DNA of 64,000 bases from Chloromonas sp. AAM2 (taxonomy: Eukaryota; Chlorophyta; Chlorophyceae; Chlamydomonadales; Chlamydomonadaceae): contig QAXH01006645.1 of assembly GCA_004335635.1 (NCBI GenBank), forward strand, positions 1 through 64,000, given 5' to 3'. The translations under genes were made by a program, and so were the position numbers. How positions within the stretch are numbered: the stretch's first letter is position 1; each line of letters begins with the position of its first letter. Under the pieces are notes generated by a model. That model saw nothing but the letters and a program-made list of their open reading frames with translations. It searched no databases and had not been told where the DNA came from. Below are positions 48,576-59,450 of this stretch, piece by piece.

Positions 48576-49462
48576 CTGTGTGGGGGTAACAAAGCTGCAC
48601 CAGCCGTGCAGGTAAAGATGCCTACTGAGCGTGACGAGGTATGCATGTTCAAGAACCACAAGAACGCTATCCGCAGGCCAGTGCAGTCATGAGCAGTCAT
48701 GAGGCTGCTCCATGTGACTATTGCATACGTACAATGTATGTCCAGGGAAGCCGTCAGAGGACACGGAACGAGCTGGGCGCCGTCCTGACCTACCCTGAGC
48801 AAGAATTCGAAACTAACGCAGCGAACAAAGCAGGCAGGCCCATTGTACATAATTGTCACCAGAGCGGTGTCCAGGTAGGTATTGCCCAAGTAGTACATCG
48901 AACAGGGCAAGCTGCACTTTCACTCCCTCACTGTGACTTGAGATGTCCTGGTGGCCCTGCGATCCTGCATGTGATCATCAGCCCTCATCGCCATGGCCGT
49001 GCTGTGTCATGCTGCGATGCATACTTGCGCATGTTGGATATTGTTAAGTCCCTAGGCTGTGGCAGTCTGGAGCGAACTGAGTTTGTATCAACACGTGGCT
49101 CATGGGTGTGATCTGCAGGCATCTGTTTCTGAACAGTGTTTGATGAGGGGTCCGTGCCTTCGGCGCAACGTGTGCGCTGCCTGAACCCCACCTCCACCAG
49201 CAACTGATAACCTCCTGAACAATCTAATCTCAAATCCCATACTCGCATGGAAACAGCGTGCTGCACATCACAAGTCAGGTGGATGTTGTGTTGCCACTGT
49301 TCATGGGGGCAGGCTTATTCGGCCTCCTTCCTTGCGCCGACCGGCGTCCCCTTTCTTTTTTCTTTTGTAACCCAGCATGCAGCGGTGAAATGAGTGGATG
49401 AATGTCATCGACATTGTGTTGACTGGTGTTGTATTGCGTTCAGCGTTTCAATCGTTGAAACG
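48576..49462. other. intergenic with a SINE-like copy and a possible stray exon
   Basis: It holds the family 1 repeat copy at 48745-48840. A minus-strand stretch 48860-48930, flanked by a CACAG acceptor and a GTGACA donor, reads EGVKVQLALFDVLLGQYLPG and could be an exon of the Ala-rich gene, but its phase does not fit the next exon. Confidence 0.4.
48745..48840 (+). repeat. SINE-like repeat family 1, copy E (near full length)
   Basis: It starts GGGAAGCCGTCAGAGGACAC, contains CCTGACCTACCCTGAGCAAG and ends AACAAAGCAGGCAGGCC. It is the second near-complete copy and is preceded by ACAATGTATGT, similar to the flank of copy A. Confidence 0.8.
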
Positions 49463-52400
49463 TCAGTGTCGCGTGCTCTTCGTCTTACTGGCAAACATGA
49501 CCCAGCAAGAGAACAGCCCTTCCGCGTATGCCCACACACGCACACGCAGCGCCAGGACAGCCCCGTCCATGCGCGCGCCAGCGAGGACACCGCGAGCGGA
49601 CTCGTCGTCCAGCAGTGCGACCGCGATCACAGGCGCATGTATGTGTCGATGGTGCTGAGGTACGCCCTGCGAATACGGCATCCAAGGCAGAACTCGGCAA
49701 GAGGCCGCAAGGCAACGGGGCGGGCTCAAAGCACCCGGGATAACCGATTTATGCGCCCCCCTGGTGCCGAGATACCACGCATGTCAGGCCATGAGCTACG
49801 GGCTCACCCAGAGCAGGGAAAGCGGTACAGGTCGATCAGGAGGCAGAGCCTGCAGCTCAACTAGAAGTTAGGCAACTGGTCTCTAGGAACGCCCAGGCCT
49901 CATGGATAAGTGTTGATTCCAAAAAAGTACTAGAGGATGGGCGCTTGCACGACGTCAACGCACGTCCCTGTTCAGTGAGCGCCCAGCGTCGCGCTGGCCT
50001 CACGCACTTTGAATTCCCAGCCGACCGGGGTCACGCGCTTGATGGCTGCCTGAAACTCCTCTGTCCCTGGTGCTGCCTCCCCTGTCACGGCCTCCTGCGA
50101 GAGAAGAGCCACCAACCAGTAACTGAGGTTTAGAATCAAATACAGGGTTCTCGTCACAACTCAAGTCTGGGGCTTGTATGTGACGTAATGTGGACCTCGA
50201 GCGTAGCGTAGTGTACCGCGGAAGACGTCCTACGCAGCCCCAGTAGACCCGAGCTGTTTTGTTGCTCAAGTCTTCTGAGCTCGCCTTTTAAGGCCGACTT
50301 GCTTGCCAAACTCACATACTCATAAGCCTCAAGCGCTGGCATGAGTAGGTGCTCCAGAGAAACGTCCCACGTGGGCAGCGGCCCGTCCTGCTGGTGGGCC
50401 AGCACGGCCTTGATCTGCTGCTCCAGCGCCTGCTCCAGCGACACACTGTCCAGCAGCGGGGCCCGCAGGACAAGGCTAGACCTACGAAGGGGCAAAGGTT
50501 GTTTGTTAGCCGCACTTGACCGTCAACACTAGACGGGTTGAGCCACACAAACTACACAAAATACCGTACTGACGCATATAAGTGGTCGAAACGCGAAACA
50601 AGTCGAGCCCCGCCGGAGGCGAAAAATTTCGCGAAAGTTGGTCGAAAACCTTACAAATTTCAGGGGAATTTCGCAGCAAACCCAGTTTTACTCGTGTCCG
50701 GGTCATAGCGACTGTCTTGTCTTAGTCGAGAGTCAAATTCAAAATCTGCTACTATTTCAAGTCAGCACAGTTATGACCTAAAAGGCCAACCAGCGCTACA
50801 GATGTAGCTGGCTGTTAGTGCCATGCATTGTCCTCAATCGAGGCTGCCACGCCTCAGTACCAGGCATTCTCCTCGATAAAGTGAGTACAGCCTTGGCACC
50901 CATGCCCCCATAGTGGAATGGCTGTCAGGTGCTCGCACAATGGGCCTGGGACGGCCCGGGCAGGCGGTGCTCGTGCCGTCTGCACAGGAGTGGGTGCAGG
51001 CGGAGCACGTGCCAGCTGCACAGAGGTTTCCTGACCTCCGACCTGCCCAAAACAAGAGCTGTGGCCAGTTGCTGTGGCATAGCAGCAGTCGTCTTGGCAG
51101 GCTGGGCGGGCGTCTTCAATCGGGATGTGCCGGCCTGCTGGTCGTCGTCTGTTGCATGGGCCCAACGAGGATTCAAAACATACCCGAAGCCGGAAGCAGC
51201 AACCGTGAGAGCTCTAAAGCGCAGAAACACGGAGTAAGTGCCCTTAGTCGAAATTTAACGCCGCAGGCAAGCGAATTTCGCGAAAGTTAGTCGAACTTGG
51301 CTCCGAAACCAGCCGATCGCAAGAAACGCGGAAATTAGTCGACTTTTGCCTTTTTCCGCTTGAAGTTCGAATAATTTACTGCGTTAGTACGGTAACACAA
51401 ATAACACAAACGTGGACATTGGTACATACGCTGGCCACGGATTGATGCACGGAGTTCTTGCCAGCTTGCCCTAAGAACGTGCGTGGCGCCACAGAGCGTC
51501 TGCAGTTGACGTGCAGACACAAGCGATCGTACAAGTGCTGCCACCCCCAATCCGCAAGCAGACACAAGAGCTTACATGTATGTTACACCTCGAAGTGAAC
51601 GTGATTGAACAGATCGTGTGCGTGTGCTGTAATACTCAAGTCGCTGCCTGGCCCCACGCACCATGCCGGCCCCGGTACCTCCGCCGGTGCCACGTGCATC
51701 TCGTGCCAGAGGGAGGGCTCCTCCAGCAAGTAGCTCACACTCATCACACTGTCATCAGGCTGCACAGCAGCAAGTCAAGTGAAGTGGCATGATGTACCAC
51801 GTGCCATGATATCATGTCAGTTGCATGAGCGTCATGGTGCACAGTTGCATGTGCATGATTTACCATCTCCGTGTTGCATGTTGGACCTGTTGCATGCCCC
51901 AAGGCAGTGCACATTTGTTTCACAGTTCCAAAAGTATTACACATCACTTCCTAACCTTTCAGCACACAGTTCCCGGCAGTAGAACCCACCTGCCGGTTGG
52001 CATACACGTGCTGGTGATTGAAAAGGCTCCCGATGGTATGGAACGGACAGGTCGCCTCGTCCAAGGATGTGAAGCGAGTGCCTGTGTGGGATCGATCAGG
52101 ATCCGTGGTTGGTTGCGGGAACCTGAACATGGTGATTGAGTGGCGTCTGCGAACGCGGTGATGCAAGGGGGCGCTACACGCATCAGGCCACCATTTCTCG
52201 AACGCGTAAGGATCACAGTTCACCTCTACCCGAACATGGGCAGTTGCCTCGCTTACCTGTGCTTGGCTGCCAGTGCGTCACGTGCGCAAACGCCGCACGC
52301 GTGACCACCCACATCACCCCTTCGCCATTCCGCCGCCGTCCCACCGCAACGAACGCGTCAAGCCCAAACCCTAGAAACAGCCCGCACAGCAGCAGCGCCA

Positions 52401-55400
52401 TTTCTTCACTGGATGCACTGCGGGATGCAAGGATGGTGTGCAAGCAGCACCAGCACTCCGCGCTCGCCCCAGCAACACCAGAAAGCGCGCCTGCACCACC
52501 TCCGCTTCCGCTGGGATGTCCCAAGTCCCCATCTGCATCGCGTTGACGCATGAGAGACACCAGACGCGCTGCATGGCGAGGCGTGGGCACGGCGCGACCC
52601 AGCTGCAGCGGTCGAACAAAGGAGCAGCTGGGCCGCTGCGCACCATCTTCGCTGCGTGCCAGGACCTGCGCACCCGGCACGCAATTACCACGTTTCGAAT
52701 GAAGTGCACACCGCGCTCAAACATCAATGTGATGTAGGTAGATCAGCCAGCAACAACATGAATTGAAGACGCACGTTGGATAACAGCTGTACGACCGTAT
52801 CATCATTAGCAAAACCTTGTGCAAGACCGTTACCTTGATTGGCCGTGTTCTGAACGCCTGTGCCAGATACGCGTACTGGGACCACCAGCCTTTGGCTCGC
52901 TGGACAAAGGTGGCGGAACACTGCGCGTCGCGTGACGCCTCCGTCCGCTGCTGCGCCTGCAGCAAAGCAGGCAGTCAATCAATCCGAGCATCGTGCAATT
53001 GTGTTGATGAGCTCATCAGTAGGCAGTGAATCACGCGTATGCGGCAACGCGATACACGGTTCAAATGCATGGACAGCCAGAAAACAGATACTTCAGGTTA
53101 ACATCCTGGAATTGCTAATCCTTATCCAATGCTGCTAAGTCATGAAACAGCACAGTGGCCTGCGTTGGCAGGCACTACTCCTTTGGCTACAAGGCGCTTC
53201 GCTCTTTCGGCTTATTAACAGGCACACACAACAACCCGTGTCGAACGTGCTCGCATCACTGACATGCGGTCACCTGACGAATGCCAAACAGCCAGGGAAC
53301 AGTTGTTTCATTCGTGGATCAGGGTTGGTTCTGACCTTGATCCCATGCTGCTGCATCATGACAAAGCCCTGAGCCTACCTGCAGCATTCCTTCGTCCAGA
53401 GGTGTGGCGGGTCGCGGATGCAGGCAGAGCTGCAGGGTCACCACGCAGGCCGGGGCCGACCCGCCAGGCACACCCAAGGCCATGCCTGCCCACCAGTCAA
53501 GGCAGAAAGGCACACATGCAAGTGCTGCGATTGCTCTATGGAAGCTGTATGGTTTCCCACTACGATGTGGCCACAAACGTGAACTCGCCACATGAGCCCC
53601 ACATGTAGCAAGCGCATAACCTGACGTTCAGAGTATGGATGACCATGAAATACAACACCAGCAAGAGCAAGTACCTCCTCAGCATGCAAACACAGCCAGT
53701 GATCCCCCTGTGCATGCTCAACCCGTGCTAGCCAAGCGGACCAGGCACAACAACTTTGAACCCGACGACATGTCTAAGTGCAATGTAGCACTGCTACCTG
53801 GCTCTTCTGGCTCTTGATTGCACCCTGACCTACCCTGAGCAAAAAACGCAAAACAAGACGAACACATTCGTACAGGGCTAGATTTCGCACTGCGCAGTTT
53901 CCCACTTTTGTTTTCCTGGCTCTGCTTCCTTGTGCAGTCTGGCGCCTCACCTGGTCCGCTGCCCATCTGAATGCACACCACCACGGGCCGTGTCCTGAGC
54001 AGGCACGTCCGCCAGTCGCCCGCCCCCATGGCAACCACACTGCATGCACTGCAGCTGTGGGACGGGTCAGGCCAGGGGCCCAAGGGACCAGGGGCAGGAC
54101 CTGCACAACAGCGTGGGGACACCACTTTACACCAGATACCGTCACATGGGATGAGGCCTACCCTGAGCAAGGCAGGCATGACGGTTCAAATAAGGCAGTC
54201 AGGCATTCTGATGCCAGGGAAAGCAGCTGCGGTGTAATGTCATGTCTTGTGGTTCCACCATGCAGCAGCGCAAGACCAGGCTAGTTCACACTAATCACAT
54301 GTTATCCACACCACCACTGCACCACTGCTGCCAGGGCAAGCCCATAATCCACCACTGTGCCGGAATAACCATCAAAAAGGGGTCCTCTACTGTGTTGCTG
54401 AATTGTAACGTTGGCATGTCCACATACAAAGGCTCCTCACATCCGTGTCTTTTTCACCGGATCTTTGCGTTGCACGCATGGCTACCTTGTACGGACGCTG
54501 CAATGTCGCTGGCAGGCACGAGGGTGGTGGGTGTTGATGACGCCATGACCAGGTGCAGGGGCTGGCGGAGGGATAGCAGCTGGAGCGGGTCTGGAAGGAC
54601 ACCTCCTGGCTGGAAAGGGTGTGAAACGAGAATGAGATCAGACTGAGGGAAGTGAGTGAGATGAGTGAGAGGGGAAATCTCAAGTCAACCTGGTTCCCGT
54701 CTTACATTTTGAACAGGTAAGACAGAAAAAAGAAGAAGTTTGCCAGTTCTTTTGATGTTTGGTAGTACTGCTGTGAAACACAACTTCTTGGGTACCCACC
54801 CAGATGCACATGCAAAGCGAAACTAGCTGAAGTCAACCTGGTTCAGAACGTAAGATAGATCATGCCGACATCATGCTGGGCCAAACAAGAGCCTGGCATC
54901 AGAGCGCCAAACCAACAAAGTCTGAATTATCAGAGCTTACCTCTTGGGCGGGAGAATCCGGCATCGGCTGCAAAGGCAAGCAAGAAGTGACAAACAGCAA
55001 GGCCTGAAAGAGGCCCAGGTCAAAAGACGGATGCATGGTGGCAACCCAGGCCAGGCACTTGCACAAGATGTCGAGAGCACCCATTGAAGAAGGGTCAAGC
55101 TCCAAAGAAGCTCAGCACACTGTATTGCAGCTACTCCACCCACAACTCTCTCCCTTTGCATCTCAGACGTGCAGCACATGGCTTTCACAGCTCAGATCAA
55201 CAACATGCTGCTGGCAAACCACTCCATCGCACCCAAATCTCTTCCCTGGTCCTTCGTGTGTGTTGGCACGTGGACAACCAAGGAGCTCCGTGCGCTCACC
55301 AGGGGTATGAACATCTCCCCAGTGAAGGCTGGCTCTGCACCTGCTGGCACCCAGCCGCTGTCCAGCCGGTGCCCCAGCAGCTCCAGCGACAGCTGCAGCC

Positions 55401-56553
55401 GCTCCCCCGCCAGCGGCGGCCGGGCCACATAATCCATCACTGCGCGAGCGCCCAGCAGCTTCACTTGCAGATAACGCTGGCAACCACTGCATGCATTGAT
55501 CAAAGCAGGCAAGTGGTGGCGCTGAGGCGCCGCTAGATGCATCGCCATCACTGGACTTCTTGAGCAACCTTATGGTGCAGTTGAGATGGGCAGCAAAGGA
55601 GTCAGGCTAGCTGACAACGTAAGCAAATTAGAGGAGCCATTCTGTCACTCAGCATAGCAAGGGCAAGGCTGCCATGAAAACGCAGCTGTCCAGTAGCTTT
55701 CCACATATGTACTGGTGGGCGCATCGGAGCTTAGTCTGTAACGTAGGCCACTTGCATGGCCTTGCTGGTGGCGTGCACAAGCGTCCCCAGCTGGCAGTGG
55801 TCGCCTGGCAATATCCTGTCAAGTCACCAAGGCCTAATCTGGCAATGCATGGCCTTGCCTGGTCGGTCCTGCAGCCTGTGCCGGTGTTGCAGCGGCCTGC
55901 AGGAGGTTGAAGGCAGCGGCCTTTGCCACCAGGTGCGGCGCAGCTGAGATGCTGCGCGCTATCTGCTCCACGATGCCACGATCCTGTGGACCACACACAA
56001 CCATGAACTGTTGATGACCATATCACAACTGGTCCGTGTGTGCACTAGAAGCTCAGCGTGTAGGGGTGACAACAAACGTGTTTGAAAGCTGAGGCCAATC
56101 CGGATGTGCACATATGCTGCACACCTGCAGCACTTGAAGTGCCTGGTCTGCTTGTACGGGGTGTGTATCAGAATTCAACTGCAGCTCGGAGACGAGCTGC
56201 GAGATGACTCCTTCTGTACCCAGCTGCTTAAGTTGATGCCTAAGAGCCTGCGCGGAGAGAAAGGCATGCACGAGTAGGAGTCTGTGCATGGGGCACTGTT
56301 CGTGTAGTGACATGCAAAGCATGCGAGCAGGCAAGCATGAAGGGCCGTTCATGCCATGTGCGTTCAAGGATGCATGGGGCACTGTTGGCGTAGCGCAAAG
56401 CACGCGAGTAAGGCAGGCGTGACTCAGTCGCACGGGCATGTGTACACACCAGACGAAAGTGGCATGACCATGTGCATGGTTGTTGCAGCAGCACACCTTT
56501 CTGACCTCCTGCAACTGTGCCTCTTCATAAGAAGGCGTGAAGGGCGACGCCAT
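49463..56553 (-). CDS. CEP76: centrosomal/centriolar protein CEP76
   Basis: Centriole protein that in animals limits centriole reduplication. Minus-strand exons: 56497-56553, 56125-56247, 55859-55983, 55300-55486, 54941-54967, 54486-54609, about 53951-54060, 53379-53485, 52834-52956, 52257-52665, 51990-52081, about 51640-51759, 50316-50481, 50008-50094, 49463-49666. Segments follow human CEP76 from end to end: an N-terminal helical part (QADQALQVLQDRGIVEQI), a C2-like domain (RYLQVKLLGARAV; LSLRQPLHLVMA; ACVVTLQLCLHP), the basic WWSQYAYLAQAF linker with CSFVRPLQLGRAVPTPRHAA, the transglutaminase-like domain (LLCGLFLGFGLDAFVAVG; FHTIGSLFNHQHVYANRQ), and the C-terminus (EEFQAAIKRVTPVGWEFK; LALRVRVWAYAEGLFSCWVM). 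The His expected in HAWV is replaced (VMWVV), consistent with a catalytically dead fold. The junctions flanking exons 7 and 12 are unresolved. The intron after 55859 starts with GC, and 54941-54967 is a 27-nt microexon. Confidence 0.93.
50562..51394. mobile_element. putative 833-bp non-autonomous DNA transposon in a CEP76 intron
   Basis: The ends are imperfect inverted repeats: left TACCGTACTGACGCATATAA, right (reverse complement) TACCGTACTAACGCAGTAAA. The element is bounded by ACACAAAA on the left and ACACAAAT on the right, a likely 7-8-bp target-site duplication. Subterminal ATTTCGCGAAAGTTRGTCGAA occurs near both ends (about 50623 and 51275). The interior 50820-51240 is GC-rich and Pro/Ala-codon-like and carries no transposase that I recognise. 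It could be captured gene sequence, or could include a CEP76 exon. The superfamily is not assigned. Confidence 0.65.
53815..53880 (+). repeat. SINE-like repeat family 1, copy F (partial)
   Basis: It contains ACCCTGACCTACCCTGAGCA, then AAAAACGCAAAACAAGACGA. It lies in a CEP76 intron, antisense to the gene. A still shorter fragment (CCTACCCTGAGCAAGGCAGG) lies at 54157. Confidence 0.7.
54738..54750 (+). repeat. single MITE-family end (short)
   Basis: GTTTGCCAGTTCT preceded by AAAAAAGAAGAA matches the outer part of the inverted repeat at 61814, but the match stops before GGGACA. It lies in a CEP76 intron. Confidence 0.45.
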
Positions 56554-56818
56554 GTTGCTGCCACGGTCAAAGCCCCGTCTGTCGCTCAACAACACAAATT
56601 TAAGTCAAGCCCAGCGTATGCAAACAAATATACGGAGCCTGCAGGAAGGCGACATCGACATTCTTCCTAGTGATTTTGAATTCTGCACGTGCCTCGCAAA
56701 ACGTATCTAGTGATCTTCAGTTTTCCACAATGAGTGTAAGACGCTCTTGCTTCAACCGATTCGCGATTGGACCTGCTATTAAAAAGATCGGTCAAATCTC
56801 ATCAAGGCTCCAGCAAAG
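56554..56818. promoter_or_regulatory. 265-bp bidirectional promoter between CEP76 and cyclophilin
   Basis: The start codons 56553 (-) and 56819 (+) are divergent. The cyclophilin side has an upstream ATG at 56730 whose frame overlaps and passes the cyclophilin ATG out of frame. If that ATG is in the mRNA, it could act as an inhibitory upstream ORF. Confidence 0.5.
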
Positions 56819-59450
56819 ATGGGTGGTTCCGCCAGCAAGGATGCTAGTTCGATCGTGGCCATTGCCAAGCAAAGCGTGAACTTCTTGCCACCGCTGGGCC
56901 CACCAAACCCAGTGGGTAACCGATCGCAGCTTTGCGCTATGCTCACAATGCCACGTCAATGCCTTCTGAATGGCATCTCATCGTCAATTGTCATCGCAGG
57001 CTAACCCCAGGGTGTTCTTCGACATCGCTCTTGGAAAGGGAGCCGATGCCGCAGATTTGGGTGGGTTTGGAATGTTTGGAGCCTCGTGACGACATGGAAC
57101 GTGCATCTGATCAGCATCTGTGCATGACTGCTTCCCAGGCCGCATCGTGATGGAGGTGAAGGCAGACGTCTGCCCAAAGACCGCCGAGAACTTCAAGCAG
57201 CTGTGCACAACGCCAGAGGGTCAGGGGTACAAGGGCAGCAGCTTCCACCGTAAGTACTCAATACCCCTGTGCCTGATGCGTTGAGGTGACTGACCAGTAT
57301 CTGTAAACTTGGCCACGAACGTGTGCATCTTTTTTTTGCCCATGCTCACATGTCATGTAATCGCAGGTGTCATCCCTAATTTCATGTGCCAGGGTGGTGA
57401 CTTCACTCGCGGCAACGGCACAGGCGGCAGGTCCATCTATGGGGAGAAATTCCCTGTGAGTGAAACGCAGTGTTTGGGATTGCAAACTGTGCGGATCTGA
57501 TTACGAAACCAGTGCGCGGAAGCCAGTTGACCTGTTTTGTGACTTGCTAGTGATACTCAGTAACCAAGCACGAACAAGGCGGGAATGCCCAGTGTGCCCA
57601 GTGTGGGGGGCATGACCAGTGTGCCGCAATGTGAATGCCCTTCTGTGCATCACCAGGCAAGCCCTTTCGCCAGCTGCCGTGCAGTTGCTCTGCGGCCTAT
57701 TGGTAGCCTCCTAGATATTCCTTTGAACAAGGACGGTCAAGGATCAAGTTGATAGGCTTCAGTGTATGATGCCGCACAGTGGGTGCCCTTCTTTCCATCA
57801 CCAGGCATGTTTGACTGGCCTGCTTCCATGTTCCGTGTCCTCTGGTACTTCCTGTCACTAGCGGTGCTGTGCTGATTGCAGGATGAGAACTTCAAGCTGC
57901 GTCATCTGGGCCCTGGAGTCCTGTCCATGGCAAACGCCGGGCCAAAGTGAGTGCAATCGCTGGTTCCCTGTAGACGCTGGTGTATACACACAACACCTGC
58001 TGTGTCTCTGGTCATTGAGCACTGTCCTGATCTTGTTGATTGGGGGTACTCAGGCAGGTACTCGAACCTGCACAGCAATCGCAACTCTCGCAGTCAGTTC
58101 TCATCAGGCCTTCTTACATGTCAACCTTCATCATGGTCGCTTGCACTGTGTGTTGCCTTGCCCACTGCCTGCAGCACCAACGGTTCCCAGTTCTTCCTGT
58201 GCACGATTCAGACATCATGGCTGGAGTAAGTGGGGCGAGCAGATGAGGATAAAACTGAGGCTGAAGATGAGGTTGGATGGTTCTTGCTCTGCATCGGCAT
58301 CGTGGGGCTTTGCTCAAGAGCTCTGTGCATGGGCTTTGCCCCTCCCAATGATCGCTGTGCCAAAGTTTGTTAGCCATGATCCTTGTCTTCAATCCTGTTT
58401 TGCTGACACACTTCACTGGTAGTTCCTTGTTGACTTAGCTGTTATTGTTCATGCCCATGACATGTGACTTGCCGTGTCCCTTGCCCCTGCAGCTCCAAGC
58501 ACGTTGTGTTTGGCCAGGTGACCGAGGGCTACAGCGTGGTGAAGGCCATGGAGGCCGTGGGCTCGTCCAGCGGAGCAACTGCCTTCCCGGTGGTCATCAA
58601 GGACTGCGGGGTCATGGGTGAGTGGGACGGAGCACTGGGACTCACACTTGGTGCCATGCACACAGAGCACGCCAAAGCTTGGGTGAGTGCCATTCGTTTG
58701 GGTACATGTCTGGTAGCACAGCGTCTTTGGGAAAGCATGACCCATCAGGAACAGTGAAGCGCAGGCGGGGATAAGAACAGAGAGCCGGGACTAGTGATGC
58801 TTGACAAAAAACTTGGCTGTTGCAGCCTGAGTTGGCCTGCTGAGTAAGCTGGGCGTGACAGGTGGGCAACAAGAGTGCTGGTGTGGCATGTGGTGATGTG
58901 CGCGTGTGTGTGGTGTCGCTGACTGCGCCAGGTGCTTCCACGCCTGCGTCTGCGGGGGCCGCCAGTGGCGGTGCACTGAATGCCATGGGACGGGGACACA
59001 CTAGCATGCGCACTGTGAACGGCGCACGTGCCTTCTCGGGATCAGCCGGACCTAGCAGGTGCCTAGCCCGTGAATGATCATTTACTGTGCAGGTTTGACG
59101 TTGTCGTGCTAGCGTCTTTGGATGCTGATTCATAGCATGCTCATGCAATGTCTTTCACATTTGAATTTACGGTCACTTGCGGGATGGTCGTGCGCTGCTT
59201 CTGTACAACAAAAATGCTGGGACTATGGAAGCAAACATCAGACTGTTTTGATGCATACAACCTCGTGTTTGCCAACGTTGGAAAATTACCCACGATCCTG
59301 TGCTGCTTGTGCATGTGCAGCCGCCTGAGCCATGTGGCCGCACCCCGCCCCGTGGCGCCTGTTCTCCGCACTCCCCGGATGCACGCGGGCCATGCCACAT
59401 GCGCCCTGCGCACCGGCGCCTCCGCTGCAACACGCATCCGCCTTGTGTGA
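56819..59450 (+). CDS. cyclophilin-type peptidyl-prolyl isomerase with myristoylation-type N-terminus
   Basis: Predicted 283-residue protein. Exons: 56819-56911, 57000-57060, 57139-57249, 57367-57455, 57882-57946, 58175-58225, 58493-58617, 58932-59058, 59321-59450. All phases close. The CypA-type core is complete, with key residues in [19 protein letters not shown] (catalytic Arg, Phe, Gln), MANAGPNTNGSQFF and the cyclosporin-binding Trp in TSWLDSKHVVFG. The start [11 protein letters not shown] fits the N-myristoylation rule (Gly2, Ser6), followed by Lys7. After the core, a basic, Ala/Ser/Arg-rich tail of about 80 residues (from [14 protein letters not shown] to AATRIRLV) has no recognised domain. 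A membrane-tethered isomerase is inferred. The last two exons rest on phase and composition only. Confidence 0.93.

Noticed and set aside
52136..52546. Long plus-strand open frame, 136 codons
   Set aside because: It is antisense to well-supported CEP76 exons (52257-52665), which have the right splice signals and protein homology.
54899..55188. Minus-strand frame reading LDPSSMGALDILCKCLAWVA, first taken as a HEAT-repeat exon of a proteasome-like protein
   Set aside because: Human CEP76 alignment leaves no room for it, and the 27-nt exon at its end joins its neighbours in exact phase, so the rest is intron.
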